A stretch of 64,000 nt of DNA. Origin: Streptomyces tirandamycinicus (GTDB lineage Bacteria; Actinomycetota; Actinomycetes; Streptomycetales; Streptomycetaceae). How positions within the stretch are numbered: position 1 is the stretch's first letter; each line of letters opens with the position of its first letter. Both the position numbers and the translations under genes were made by a program. Below are positions 17,159 through 26,262 of the stretch, one piece after another. The DNA is taken from contig NZ_CP029188.1 of the NCBI RefSeq assembly GCF_003097515.1, positions 3,855,001-3,919,000 on the forward strand, in the 5' to 3' direction. The notes under the pieces are model-generated. The model worked only from the letters and a program-made list of their open reading frames with translations. It did not search any database and was not told where the DNA came from.

Positions 17159-18813
17159 GCCCCACCACCTCGAACGTCCCTGCTGGTCCGGTACACGGGC
17201 AGGTCACCTTCCTCGGCGCCGGTCCCGGTGATCCGGGCCTGCTGACGCTGCGCGCCGTCGAGGCGCTGGCGGGTGCGGACGTGTTGATCGCCGAGCCGGA
17301 AGTCCTCGACGTCGTTCGCGGCCACGCGCGCGCCGGAGTGAGCACACCTGAGCTGACCGTTGTTGACGATGCCTCAACAACCGCCGATGTCCCGGTGTTG
17401 AGGGACGCGGCCAATCTTGTCATGGAGGCCGTGCGGGGCGGCAAGCGGGTGGTCCGTGCCGTGAGCGGTGACCCCGGGCTCGACGGCGACGCCGGGGCCG
17501 AGATGCTCGCCTGCGCCGCCGAGGGCATCCCCTTCGAGGTCGTGCCGGGTGTGGCGACCGCGGTCGGGGTGCCCGCGTACGCGGGTGTGCCGCTGCGTGA
17601 CGCGCACGGCACGGATGTGCGGTTCATCGACGCCCGGACCGCGGACGCCCGCTGCTGGACCGAGGTCGGTGCCTCGGACGGCACCGTCGTGGTGTCCACG
17701 ACGCTGGACGCCGTGGCGCCGGCGGCCGGGGAGCTGGTGTCGGCCGGGCGCAAGCCCGACACCCCGCTGACGGTGACGGTGGCCGGTACGACGACGCGGC
17801 AGCGGACGTGGACGGCGACGCTCGGGACCATCGCCCAGGTCTTCAAGCAGGGCAAGGTGCTGCCGTCGCCGGAGGGCCACCGGCCGGTCATAGTCGTGGT
17901 CGGCGAGCGCAGCGCCGCCGCGCAGCGCGACCAGCTCGCCTGGTTCGAGTCCAAGCCGCTGTTCGGCTGGAAGGTGCTCGTGCCGCGCACCAAGGAGCAG
18001 GCCGCTTCGCTCTCCGACCAGCTCAGGTCCTACGGAGCCGTGCCGCACGAGGTTCCGACCATCGCCGTCGAGCCGCCGCGTACGCCGCAGCAGATGGAGC
18101 GCGCGGTCAAGGGGCTGGTCACCGGCCGCTACGAGTGGATCGCCTTCACCTCGGTCAACGCCGTGAAGGCGGTGCGGGAGAAGTTCGAGGAGTACGGGCT
18201 GGACGCCCGCGCCTTCGCCGGGATCAAGGTGGCGGCGGTGGGCGAGCAGACCGCGCGGTCGCTGATCGAGTTCGGCGTCAAACCGGATCTGGTGCCGAGC
18301 GGTGAGCAGTCGGCGGCGGGTCTGCTGGAGGACTGGCCGCCGTACGACCCGGTGTTCGACCCGATCGACCGGGTGTTCCTGCCGCGGGCCGACATCGCCA
18401 CCGAGACCCTGGTGGCGGGCCTGATCGAGCTGGGCTGGGAGGTCGACGACGTCACCGCCTACCGGACCGTGCGGGCCTCGCCGCCGCCGGCGGAGACCCG
18501 GGAGGCGATCAAGGGCGGCGGTTTCGACGCCGTGCTCTTCACCTCGTCGTCCACCGTGCGGAACCTGGTCGGCATCGCCGGCAAGCCGCACAACGTGACG
18601 GTGATCGCCTGTATCGGTCCCGCGACCGCGAAGACGGCGGAGGAGCACGGGCTGCGGGTCGACGTGCTGTCGCCCGAGCCGTCGGTGCACAAGCTGGCCG
18701 AGGCGCTCGCGGAGTTCGGGGCGCGGCGCCGGGAGGCCGCGCTGGAGGCGGGCGACCCGGTGACGCGGCCGAGCGAGCGGCGTCCGGGAGCGCGTAGACG
18801 CCGGACGACGTGA
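17155..18813 (+). CDS. hemD: bifunctional uroporphyrinogen-III C-methyltransferase-like/uroporphyrinogen-III synthase
   Basis: A 552-residue fusion. The N-terminal about 250 residues have the tetrapyrrole methylase fold (FLGAGPGDPGLLTLRAVEAL), but the usual GGDPF-type SAM loop reads VSGDPGLDGDAGAE and other SAM contacts are diverged, so methyltransferase activity is doubtful. The C-terminal about 265 residues are uroporphyrinogen-III synthase (LVPRTKEQAASLSDQLRSYG, FTSVNAVKAV, VFLPRADIA, LFTSSSTVRNLV), which cyclises hydroxymethylbilane. TTG 17155 overlaps the hemC stop, supporting coupled translation. It is last in the operon and ends in a basic tail. Confidence 0.9.
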   Translation: MSPTTSNVPAGPVHGQVTFLGAGPGDPGLLTLRAVEALAGADVLIAEPEVLDVVRGHARAGVSTPELTVVDDASTTADVPVLRDAANLVMEAVRGGKRVVRAVSGDPGLDGDAGAEMLACAAEGIPFEVVPGVATAVGVPAYAGVPLRDAHGTDVRFIDARTADARCWTEVGASDGTVVVSTTLDAVAPAAGELVSAGRKPDTPLTVTVAGTTTRQRTWTATLGTIAQVFKQGKVLPSPEGHRPVIVVVGERSAAAQRDQLAWFESKPLFGWKVLVPRTKEQAASLSDQLRSYGAVPHEVPTIAVEPPRTPQQMERAVKGLVTGRYEWIAFTSVNAVKAVREKFEEYGLDARAFAGIKVAAVGEQTARSLIEFGVKPDLVPSGEQSAAGLLEDWPPYDPVFDPIDRVFLPRADIATETLVAGLIELGWEVDDVTAYRTVRASPPPAETREAIKGGGFDAVLFTSSSTVRNLVGIAGKPHNVTVIACIGPATAKTAEEHGLRVDVLSPEPSVHKLAEALAEFGARRREAALEAGDPVTRPSERRPGARRRRTT

Positions 18814-18858
18814 GGGCGGAGGCCCTCCGGTGTGAGCGCGGAGGGCGTGCGACGTTTC

Positions 18859-18930
18859 TGCGGACGGCGTGCGGTGTGCCTGGGACGGCGTCCGGTGTGC
18901 GCTATGCCTGCGGACGGCGTCCGGTGTGAG
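18859..18930. repeat. imperfect tandem repeats between hemD and hemB
   Basis: Three copies of a unit close to CTGCGGACGGCGTCCGGTGTG occur at about 18859, 18880 and 18908. They lie in the 290-nt gap before hemB and have no visible coding role. Confidence 0.7.
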
Positions 18931-19090
18931 TGCGGACGCTGTCCCGGGTGATGCTAGGGACATGGCCGGAAGGGGTCGTGGGGATGCTCCCCGCGGCCCC
19001 TTCGCGTGCGTTCCGGGCCGTACCGCTACGGGAGCCGCGCGGTCGCCCCGGGGGGACACGGTGTCGGCAAGAGCGGTCCCCGCACGGGCG

Positions 19091-19096
19091 TAGCGT
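19091..19096 (+). promoter_or_regulatory. -10 element TAGCGT for leaderless hemB
   Basis: TAGCGT is followed by 7 nt and ATG 19104, with no Shine-Dalgarno sequence. hemB is therefore probably transcribed from its own leaderless promoter rather than from the Rex operon. Confidence 0.6.
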
Positions 19097-19103
19097 GGTG
19101 GGC

Positions 19104-20108
19104 ATGACTGTGTACGGATCCTTCCCCGGGTCGCGGCCGCGACGGCTGCGAACCACCCCCGCGATGCGGCGCATGGTCGCCGAGACGAGGCTGAACCCCG
19201 CCGATCTGATCCTCCCCGCGTTCGTGCGGGAGGGGGTGCGCGAGCCGGTGCCGATCGGGGCGATGCCCGGCGTCGTGCAGCACTCGATGGACACCCTGCG
19301 CAAGGCGGCCGTCGAGGCCCGGGAGGCCGGGGTCTCCGGAATCATGCTCTTCGGTGTGCCGGAGGACGCGAAGAAGGACGCGACCGGCACGGCGGGCACG
19401 GACCCCGGCGGGATCCTGCAGGTCGCCATCCGCGCCGTGAGGGAGGAGGTCGGCGACGAACTGGTCGTCATGTCCGACCTCTGCCTGGACGAGTACACCG
19501 ACCACGGCCACTGCGGGGTGCTCGACGCGGACGGCCGGGTCGACAACGACGCCACGCTGGAGCGGTACGCCGAGATGGCCCAGGTCCAGGCGGACGCGGG
19601 CGTCCATGTCGTCGGCCCCAGCGGGATGATGGACGGTCAGATCGGGGTGGTCCGGGACGCGCTCGACACCATCGGCAAGGAGGACGTGTCGATCCTCGCC
19701 TACACCGCGAAGTACTCGTCCGCGTTCTACGGGCCGTTCCGCGAGGCCGTCGGCTCCTCCCTGACGGGCGACCGCAAGACGTACCAGCAGGACCCCGCGA
19801 ACCTGCGGGAGTCCCTGCGGGAGCTGGCGCTCGACCTGGAGGAGGGCGCGGACATGGTCATGGTCAAGCCCGCCGGGCCGTACCTCGACGTGCTGGCGAG
19901 GGTCGCGGAGTCGGTGGACGTGCCCGTCGCCGCGTACCAGATCAGCGGTGAGTACGCGATGGTCGAGGCCGCGGCGGAGAAGGGCTGGATCGAGCGCGAC
20001 AAGGCGATTTTGGAGACCCTGACCGGGATCCGGCGCGCGGGCGCGCAGATGATCCTGACGTACTGGGCGACGGAGGTCGCGCAGAAGCTCGGCGGCGCCC
20101 GGCGATAG
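19104..20108 (+). CDS. hemB: delta-aminolevulinic acid dehydratase (porphobilinogen synthase)
   Basis: HemB condenses two 5-aminolevulinates into porphobilinogen, the substrate of HemC. The 334-residue protein shows LPAFVREG, the metal-site region SDLCLDEYTDHGHCGVL, the Schiff-base lysine region YTAKYSSAFYGPFREA, and VMVKPAGPYLD with AAYQISGEYAM. The length is standard. A -10-like hexamer sits 7 nt before ATG 19104. It is separated from hemD by a repeat-containing gap, so it has independent expression beside the rex-hemACD operon. Confidence 0.97.
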   Translation: MTVYGSFPGSRPRRLRTTPAMRRMVAETRLNPADLILPAFVREGVREPVPIGAMPGVVQHSMDTLRKAAVEAREAGVSGIMLFGVPEDAKKDATGTAGTDPGGILQVAIRAVREEVGDELVVMSDLCLDEYTDHGHCGVLDADGRVDNDATLERYAEMAQVQADAGVHVVGPSGMMDGQIGVVRDALDTIGKEDVSILAYTAKYSSAFYGPFREAVGSSLTGDRKTYQQDPANLRESLRELALDLEEGADMVMVKPAGPYLDVLARVAESVDVPVAAYQISGEYAMVEAAAEKGWIERDKAILETLTGIRRAGAQMILTYWATEVAQKLGGARR

Positions 20109-20249
20109 CGCCGCGGCGGAACGGCCCGCCCGCTGGAGGGGCCACGCCCACCGGGAGGGTCTGCCGGGGGCGGCCGGGCGGGGACGAGGTGGTGATCAGC
20201 CTGCCGTCGGCGCACCCTGGGAGTGGTACCGCTGTGGAGGTGATCCGCC

Positions 20250-20522
20250 ATGCAGACTCTCGTCGGCTGGCACGTCGATATGGAGTTCCTCGAGGAAGGC
20301 GACAGGACCAGGGCGGCCGCGATGCTGCGGCTCGCCGACGGCACGGAAGTGCGCGGCCACGGGCACGCCAGCCGTCATCCGTCCGACCCGGCCCAGCTGC
20401 GGGTCGGCGAGGAGATCGCCGGCGCTCGGGCGCTCATGGACATCGCGCAGACCCTGCTCAAGAAGGCCCATGACGAGATCGAGGAGACGACGGGAAGGCC
20501 GGCCCACCCGATCAATCGCTGA
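20250..20522 (+). CDS. DUF1876 (dsRBFC-type) small protein
   Basis: A 90-residue protein matching the actinobacterial DUF1876 family (VGWHVDMEFLEEGDRTRAAA, then GHASRHPSDPAQ and a C-terminal helix). The fold is reported as dsRNA-binding-like, but the role is unknown. The start has an unusually complete Shine-Dalgarno, GGAGGTGAT (20236-20244), 5 nt before ATG, implying strong initiation. A long hairpin follows it. Confidence 0.85.
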   Translation: MQTLVGWHVDMEFLEEGDRTRAAAMLRLADGTEVRGHGHASRHPSDPAQLRVGEEIAGARALMDIAQTLLKKAHDEIEETTGRPAHPINR

Positions 20523-20540
20523 CGCGCGAGGCGAACGGGG

Positions 20541-20587
20541 GACGGCCCCGGCGATCACTAGAACTCAAGTCGATCGCCGGGGCCGTC
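20541..20587. terminator. bidirectional terminator between DUF1876 gene and argS
   Basis: A perfect 16-bp stem (20541-20556 with 20572-20587) and a 15-nt loop lie between convergent genes. Confidence 0.88.
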
Positions 20588-20627
20588 CGCGTCGGTGCGC
20601 CGGACCGGTCTGGCCCGGTGCCGCGCG

Positions 20628-22388
20628 TCAGAGGCGCGCGGGGGTGCGGATGCCCAGCAGGGCCATGCCCTGGTGGAGCGTGCGGGCGGTCAGGTCGCAG
20701 AGGAACAGCCGGTTCTCCACCTGGGCCGGGGTGTCCGCCTTGAGGACCGGGCACTCCGAGTAGAACGTCGTGTAGAGCGACGCCAGCTGGTACAGGTACG
20801 CGGCCAGCTTGTGCGGTTCGTAGCCGGACGCCGCCTCCGCGACCGCCTCGCCGAACCGGTCGAGGTGCAGACCCAGCGCCCGCTCGGACGGGGCCAGCCC
20901 GAGCTCCGCGTGGGCCCGCGGCCTGGCGTCCCCGGCCTTGCGCAGGATCGACTGGATACGGGCGTAGGCGTACTGGAGGTACACGGAGGTGTCGCCGTTG
21001 AGGGACACCATCTGGTCGAGGTCGAACTTGTAGTCGCGGGCCGCGGACGTGGACAGGTCCGCGTACTTCACCGCGCCGATGCCGACCTGGGCGCCCCGCT
21101 CGGCGATCTCCTCCTCCGACAGGTCCTGGGCCTTCTCCCGGACGACGGCCGAGGCCCGCTCGATCGCCTCGTCCAGCAGGTCGACCAGCCGCACCGTCTC
21201 GCCCTCACGGGTCTTGAACGGCTTGCCGTCCTTGCCGAGGACGGTGCCGAAGGCCAGCTGGACGGCCTTGACCCGGTCGCTCAGCCAGCCGGCCCGGCGG
21301 GCGGTCTCGAAGACCATCTTGAAGTGCAGGGACTGACGGGCGTCCACGACGTAGATCAGACTGTCCGCGCCGAGGTTCCGCACCCGGTCCCGGATCGCGG
21401 ACAGGTCCGTCGCCGCGTAGCCGTAGCCGCCGTCGGACTTCCGCACGATCAGGGGGACGGGCTTGCCGTCCGGACCCTTCACGTCGTCGAAGAACACGCA
21501 CAGAGCGCCTTCGGAGCGCACCGCGACGCCGGACTCCTCGAGGATGCGGCAGGTCTCGTCGAGCATGTGGTTGTAGCCCGACTCGCCCACCACGTCGGGG
21601 TCGTGGATCTCCATGTCGAGCTTGTCGAAGACGGAGTAGAAGTAGATCTTCGACTCGTCGACGAACCGCTGCCAGAGGGCGAGGGTCCGCTCGTCGCCCG
21701 ACTGCAGGTCCACCACCCGCCGCCGGGCGCGCTCCTTGAACTCCGGGTCGGAGTCGAACAGGGCCCGGGAGGCCTTGTAGAGCCGGTTCAGGTTGGACAT
21801 GGCCTCCTCGCCGGAGACGGCGGCCTCGTCCTCGTGGTCCAGCTCGTGGGGGTGCTCGATCAGGAACTGGATGAGCATGCCGAACTGGGTGCCCCAGTCG
21901 CCGATGTGGTGGCGCCGGACCACCTTCTCGCCGGTGAACTCGAGGATCCGCACCATGGCGTCGCCGATCACGGCCGAGCGGAGGTGGCCGACGTGCATCT
22001 CCTTGGCCACGTTGGGCTGCGCGTAGTCGATCACCGTGGTGCCCGCGCCGTCGGCGAGCGGCACCCCGAGACGGTCGTCGGCGGCCCGGGCGGAGAGCGT
22101 CCCGGTGATCGCCCGGTCGGAGACCGTGATGTTCAGGAAGCCGGGGCCCGAGACCTCGATCTCCCGCAGCACGTCGTCGGCCGGGACGGACGCGACCACC
22201 TGGGCCGCGAGCTCGCGCGGATTGCCCTTGAGCTTCTTGGCGAGCGCCAGGATGCCGTTGGCCTGGAAGTCGGCCCGGTCGCTGCGTCGCAGCAGCGGGT
22301 CGGCGGAGCCGGCTTCCGGCAGGGCTGCCGAGAGGGCGTCCGCGAGGCGCTGCTGCACGGTCGAGGCGAGGGAAGGGACCGAGGCCAT
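20628..22388 (-). CDS. argS: arginyl-tRNA synthetase
   Basis: A 586-residue class I ArgRS, charging tRNA-Arg with arginine. It has the N-terminal Add1-type domain (residues about 1-100), the HIGH-type HVGH (132-135) in AKEMHVGHLRSAVIGD, the FKTREGETVRLVDLLDE segment that replaces KMSKS in many ArgRS, and a C-terminal anticodon-binding helical domain ending LLGIRTPARL. ATG 22388 is chosen because GGAAACGGAAG precedes it; the frame continues upstream without family similarity. It is divergent from lysS. Confidence 0.96.
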   Translation of the reverse strand: MASVPSLASTVQQRLADALSAALPEAGSADPLLRRSDRADFQANGILALAKKLKGNPRELAAQVVASVPADDVLREIEVSGPGFLNITVSDRAITGTLSARAADDRLGVPLADGAGTTVIDYAQPNVAKEMHVGHLRSAVIGDAMVRILEFTGEKVVRRHHIGDWGTQFGMLIQFLIEHPHELDHEDEAAVSGEEAMSNLNRLYKASRALFDSDPEFKERARRRVVDLQSGDERTLALWQRFVDESKIYFYSVFDKLDMEIHDPDVVGESGYNHMLDETCRILEESGVAVRSEGALCVFFDDVKGPDGKPVPLIVRKSDGGYGYAATDLSAIRDRVRNLGADSLIYVVDARQSLHFKMVFETARRAGWLSDRVKAVQLAFGTVLGKDGKPFKTREGETVRLVDLLDEAIERASAVVREKAQDLSEEEIAERGAQVGIGAVKYADLSTSAARDYKFDLDQMVSLNGDTSVYLQYAYARIQSILRKAGDARPRAHAELGLAPSERALGLHLDRFGEAVAEAASGYEPHKLAAYLYQLASLYTTFYSECPVLKADTPAQVENRLFLCDLTARTLHQGMALLGIRTPARL

Positions 22389-22791
22389 GGGCTTCCGTTT
22401 CCTGTGAGTGGGGCGTGGTGGGGCGTCGTAGGTCGTCGTCGGGCGTGGTTCGTCGTCGGGCGTGGGTCGGCGTGGGTCGGCGTGATCCGTCGTGGGTCGG
22501 CGTGGGGCGCCGGGCGGTGCGGTCGGCGCCGACAATTCGGTAGTCAAGTGTCCCACGGTGGAGCAACCTGTTTGTTCCACGGGACCCTGACCTGTGGACA
22601 ACCGGCGCCTGCGGACGGCCGGGCTCCCGTGCATGGGCTCCCGTGCATCGGCCCGTGCCGGCGGACCGTTCGGGGCGGGACCCCGGACCGGCGGGCGTGC
22701 GCCTGTGGACAACCCGCGGGTGCGCTGTTCCGTCTGGGAGAATGGCAGACGCCGGCTTCGACAGACTCAAGCAATCAAGGACGTGCCGATC
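22389..22791. other. argS-lysS divergent intergenic region with 10-bp repeats
   Basis: This 403-nt region must hold the promoters of both synthetase genes; a GAGAAT at about 22737-22742 is a possible lysS -10. Next to argS it contains a 10-bp periodic array (CGTGGGTCGG and variants, 22461-22510). I see no T-box and no gene. Confidence 0.55.
22461..22510. repeat. 10-bp tandem repeat upstream of argS
   Basis: Five consecutive 10-bp units: three are exact CGTGGGTCGG (22461, 22471, 22491) and two are variants (22481, 22501). Confidence 0.85.
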
Positions 22792-24522
22792 GTGGCTCAG
22801 AGCAGCACCGAGACCGACTGGGTCTCCCGTTTCGCGGACGATGTCATCGCCGAGTCGGAACGGCGTGCGCCCGGGAAACCGGTCGTGGTTGCGTCTGGCC
22901 TGTCTCCGTCCGGGCCCATCCACCTGGGCAATCTGCGTGAGGTGATGACCCCGCACCTGGTCGCGGACGAGATCCGCCGCCGCGGGTACGAGGTCCGCCA
23001 CCTGATCTCCTGGGACGACTACGACCGCTACCGCAAGGTGCCCGCGGGCGTGGAGGGGGTGGACGGCGGCTGGGCCGAGCACATCGGCAAGCCGCTGACG
23101 TCGGTGCCGGCGCCCGCCGGCTCGCCGCACCCGAACTGGGCCGAGCACTTCAAGGCCGCGATGGTCGAGTCGCTCGCCGAGCTCGGTGTCGAGTACGACC
23201 CCATCAGCCAGACCGAGCAGTACACCTCGGGTGCCTACCGCGAGCAGATCCTGCACGCCATGCGCAACCGCGCCCGGATCGACGGCATCCTCGACCAGTA
23301 CCGGACGAAGGCGAAGGCCCCGGCGAAGAAGCAGCAGCAGAAGCCGGTCGACGAGGCCGAGCTGGAGGCCGCCGAGGGCTCCGGCGCGGCGTCCGAGGAC
23401 GACGGCAGCGGCGGTTCGGCCGGCTACTTCCCGTACAAGCCGTACTGCGGCAACTGCGAGAAGGACCTGACGACCGTCACGGAGTATCTCGACGCGACCA
23501 CGGAGCTGACGTACTCGTGCGCGGCGTGCGGCTTCTCGGAGACGGTCCGGCTGAGCGAGTTCAACCGCGGCAAGCTGGTCTGGAAGGTCGACTGGCCGAT
23601 GCGCTGGGCCTACGAGGGTGTGATCTTCGAGCCGAGCGGTGTCGACCACTCGTCCCCCGGTTCGTCGTTCGTCGTCGGCGGCCAGATCGTCCGCGAGATC
23701 TTCGACGGCGTCCAGCCGATCGGCCCGATGTACGCCTTCGTGGGCATCTCCGGCATGGCCAAGATGTCCTCGTCGCGCGGTGGCGTGCCGACCCCGGCCG
23801 ACGCCTTGAAGATCATGGAGGCGCCCCTGCTGCGCTGGCTCTACGCCCGCCGCAAGCCCAACCAGTCCTTCAAGATCGCGTTCGACCAGGAGATCCAGCG
23901 CCTCTACGACGAGTGGGACAAGCTGGAGTCCAAGGTCGCGGAGGGCACCGTGCTCCCGGCCGACGCCGCCGCGTACGCCCGTGCGGCCCGCACCGCCGCG
24001 GGTGAGCTGCCGCGCACGCCGCGCCCGCTGCCGTACCGCACGCTCGCCTCCGTCGTCGACATCACCGCCGGCCACGACGAGCAGACACTGCGCATCCTCA
24101 GCGAGCTGGACCCGGCGAACCCGCTGTCCTCGCTCGACGAGGCCCGGCCCAGGCTGGACCGCGCGGAGAACTGGATCACCACCCAGGTCCCGGCCGACGC
24201 CCGCACGGTCGTGCGTTCCGAGCCGGACGCGGAGCTGCTCGGCTCACTCGGCGACGAGGCGCGCGAGTCGCTGCGGCTGCTGCTGGAGGGGCTCGACACC
24301 CACTGGTCGCTGGACGGCCTGACGACCCTGGTCTACGGAGTGCCGAAGGTGATGGCCGGCCTGGATCCGGATGCCAAGCCGACGCCGGAGCTGAAGGTCG
24401 CGCAGCGTTCGTTCTTCGCGCTGCTGTACCGGCTGCTGGTGAGCCGGGAGACGGGCCCGCGCCTGCCCACGCTGCTGCTGGCGGTCGGGGCGGACCGGGT
24501 GCGGAAGCTGCTGGCCGCCTGA
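22792..24522 (+). CDS. lysS: lysyl-tRNA synthetase, class I
   Basis: A 576-residue class I LysRS (the archaeal/spirochaete/actinobacterial type). HLGN (44-47) in SPSGPIHLGNLREVM and KMSSS (324-328) in GMAKMSSSRG form the ATP site. Between them lie a charged Lys/Gln/Glu/Ser-rich insertion (about residues 170-210) and a zinc-ribbon-like pair (CGNC and CAAC). A C-terminal alpha-helix cage ends in LLAA. It charges tRNA-Lys. GTG 22792 has AAGGA 10 nt upstream; an in-frame GTG at 22783 is possible. Confidence 0.95.
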   Translation: MAQSSTETDWVSRFADDVIAESERRAPGKPVVVASGLSPSGPIHLGNLREVMTPHLVADEIRRRGYEVRHLISWDDYDRYRKVPAGVEGVDGGWAEHIGKPLTSVPAPAGSPHPNWAEHFKAAMVESLAELGVEYDPISQTEQYTSGAYREQILHAMRNRARIDGILDQYRTKAKAPAKKQQQKPVDEAELEAAEGSGAASEDDGSGGSAGYFPYKPYCGNCEKDLTTVTEYLDATTELTYSCAACGFSETVRLSEFNRGKLVWKVDWPMRWAYEGVIFEPSGVDHSSPGSSFVVGGQIVREIFDGVQPIGPMYAFVGISGMAKMSSSRGGVPTPADALKIMEAPLLRWLYARRKPNQSFKIAFDQEIQRLYDEWDKLESKVAEGTVLPADAAAYARAARTAAGELPRTPRPLPYRTLASVVDITAGHDEQTLRILSELDPANPLSSLDEARPRLDRAENWITTQVPADARTVVRSEPDAELLGSLGDEARESLRLLLEGLDTHWSLDGLTTLVYGVPKVMAGLDPDAKPTPELKVAQRSFFALLYRLLVSRETGPRLPTLLLAVGADRVRKLLAA

Positions 24523-24567
24523 CCGGCCGGGGTCACCGGGAAGCTCCCGGCGCGACCGTTCGGCAGA

Positions 24568-24625
24568 AGGGCCCTCCGCCACGCCCGGGTTCCAGGAGTG
24601 GAACCGCCGCGTGGTGGAGGGCCCT
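24568..24625. terminator. large bidirectional hairpin after lysS
   Basis: A 17-bp stem with one wobble pair (24568-24584 with 24609-24625) encloses a second stem GGTTCC/GGAACC. It lies between convergent lysS and the DUF2637 gene. Confidence 0.85.
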
Positions 24626-24742
24626 GCCGTTCCGCCGCGTCGTCCGGACCGGACTCGGGAGCCGACCGGCAGCACCTGACTCGGAAACCGCGCGGTGGTA
24701 CCGCGGCAGGACCCGAGCGGCAGTACCCGAGCGCCGTGCCGG

Positions 24743-24814
24743 GTTCGGGCGATGTGCCCGGCTCAGGCGATGTGCCCCGCTCGGGCGATGCGCCCGGCTC
24801 AGGCGATGTGCTCG
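24743..24814. repeat. 18-bp tandem repeat covering the DUF2637 stop codon
   Basis: Four 18-bp units (24743, 24761, 24779, 24797) vary at a few positions. The unit at 24797 encodes the last residues EHIA and the stop of the minus-strand gene. The unit length is a multiple of three, so downstream copies stay in frame with the gene. Confidence 0.9.
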
Positions 24815-26262
24815 GCCTCCATGTCCGCCTGGTAGCGGTTCTGGAACTGCTGGTTGAGCTTCCGCAGCAGGCTGGCGCTCCGCGGGTGGTGGATCCCGTG
24901 GACGTCGGTCAGGTGTATGTCGAGCTGGTCACTCGTGGGGTGGCTGCCGTGCTGGTCGGTGTACGCCTTGAACACCGGGTAGGCCAGCTCGGCGAACTCC
25001 TCGTCGTCCAGGGACGGGTCCTCCGCGGCCGCCGGTCCCTTCGGCTCGGGTTCGTACCGCGGAACGGCCTCCTGCGGCGGCCCCGCCACGTACTGCGGCC
25101 CTGCCTCGTACTGCGGCCCCGCCTCGTATTGCGAAACGGCTCCGTACCCGTCCGGCTGCCGCTCGCCGGTGTGCTCCGCCCCGGCGGTCCGGTGGGCGGT
25201 CTCGTCCCCGTGACCGGACCCGCGGCCGGGCTCCTGCTCATGGTCGCGCTCCTGCTCGGGCCCGGGTTCCCGGCCGCTGCGCGGACCGGGGATCACGCCG
25301 GGGCCGACCGGGCCGGCCGGGCGGACCGGACGCGGCTCCGGGCCCTCCTCGTACGCGGGGTCGTACGCGCCCGCGTACCCCTCCTGAGCGAGCTGGGGCG
25401 CGGAGAACCACGGGCTCTCGTGGACGACCGCCTGCTCCGGCTGCTCGAACCGCTCGTCAGGGTGCGGCTGCGGCCACTCCTGCTGACCGGGCCGCGCCGC
25501 CGGCAACTCGGCTGCGGCGGCCGCCGCCACGGACAGCTCCTCGGCACGGGCCGGGTCGGGGGGCAGCAGCATCGGCTCGATCCCGGCCGCGGCCAGCCCC
25601 GCGGGCGCGGTCTCCGCCAGTGGCACCCCGTACTTCGCCAGCCGCAGCGGCATCAGCGCCTCGACCGGGGCCTTGCGGCGCCACGCCCGCCCGAAGCGGG
25701 CCTGCAGCCGGGCCTGGTAGATCAGCCGGTCCTGCTCCAGCTTGATGACCTGCTCGTAGCTGCGCAGCTCCCACAGTTTCATCCGCCGCCACAGCCGGAA
25801 CGTCGGCACCGGGGAGAGCAGCCAGCGGGTGAGGCGGACACCCTCCATGTGCTTGTCCGCGGTGATGTCCGCGATCCGGCCGACCGCGTGCCGGGCGGCC
25901 TCGACGGACACCACGAAGAGCACCGGGATGACGGCGTGCATCCCGACGCCGAGCGGGTCCGGCCAGGCGGCCGCGCCGTTGAAGGCGATCGTCGCCGCGG
26001 TGAGCAGCCAGGCCGTCTGGCGCAGCAGGGGGAAGGGAATGCGGATCCAGGTCAGCAGCAGGTCGAGCGCGAGCAGCACGCAGATGCCCGCGTCGATGCC
26101 TATGGGGAAGACCAGGGAGAAGCGGCCGAAGCCCTTCTGCTCGGCGAGTTCGCGCACCGCGGCGTACGACCCGGCGAAACCGATCGCGGCGATGATCACC
26201 GCTCCGGCGACCACCACGCCGATGAGTATGCGGTGCGTGCGTGTCAGCTGCATCGCGGCCAC
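24799..26262 (-). CDS. DUF2637 domain-containing membrane protein
   Basis: A 487-residue protein. The N-terminal about 150 residues carry four hydrophobic segments of the DUF2637 type (ILIGVVVAGAVIIAAIGFAG, then IGIDAGICVLLALDLLLTW). A cytosolic region follows with WRRMKLWELRSYEQVIKLEQ, then a long Pro/Glu/Gln-rich linker with near-repeats (QYEAGPQYEAGPQYVAGPP). The C-terminal domain (FAELAYPVFKAYTDQHGSHP) resembles a small helix-turn-helix-like module. DUF2637 proteins are common in actinomycetes and include plasmid-spread relatives; the role here is unknown. GTG 26262 has GAGGGAGG 7 nt upstream. The stop lies in an 18-bp tandem array. Confidence 0.82.
   Translation of the reverse strand: MAAMQLTRTHRILIGVVVAGAVIIAAIGFAGSYAAVRELAEQKGFGRFSLVFPIGIDAGICVLLALDLLLTWIRIPFPLLRQTAWLLTAATIAFNGAAAWPDPLGVGMHAVIPVLFVVSVEAARHAVGRIADITADKHMEGVRLTRWLLSPVPTFRLWRRMKLWELRSYEQVIKLEQDRLIYQARLQARFGRAWRRKAPVEALMPLRLAKYGVPLAETAPAGLAAAGIEPMLLPPDPARAEELSVAAAAAAELPAARPGQQEWPQPHPDERFEQPEQAVVHESPWFSAPQLAQEGYAGAYDPAYEEGPEPRPVRPAGPVGPGVIPGPRSGREPGPEQERDHEQEPGRGSGHGDETAHRTAGAEHTGERQPDGYGAVSQYEAGPQYEAGPQYVAGPPQEAVPRYEPEPKGPAAAEDPSLDDEEFAELAYPVFKAYTDQHGSHPTSDQLDIHLTDVHGIHHPRSASLLRKLNQQFQNRYQADMEAEHIA

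Noticed and set aside
22389..22791. T-box or tRNA-responsive leader between argS and lysS
   Set aside because: No T-box sequence or specifier stem could be recognised; the region is dominated by simple repeats.
20595..22940. Plus-strand frame of 781 codons
   Set aside because: Antisense to argS; GC-rich third-position shadow with Gly/Arg/Val-rich composition and no start signal.
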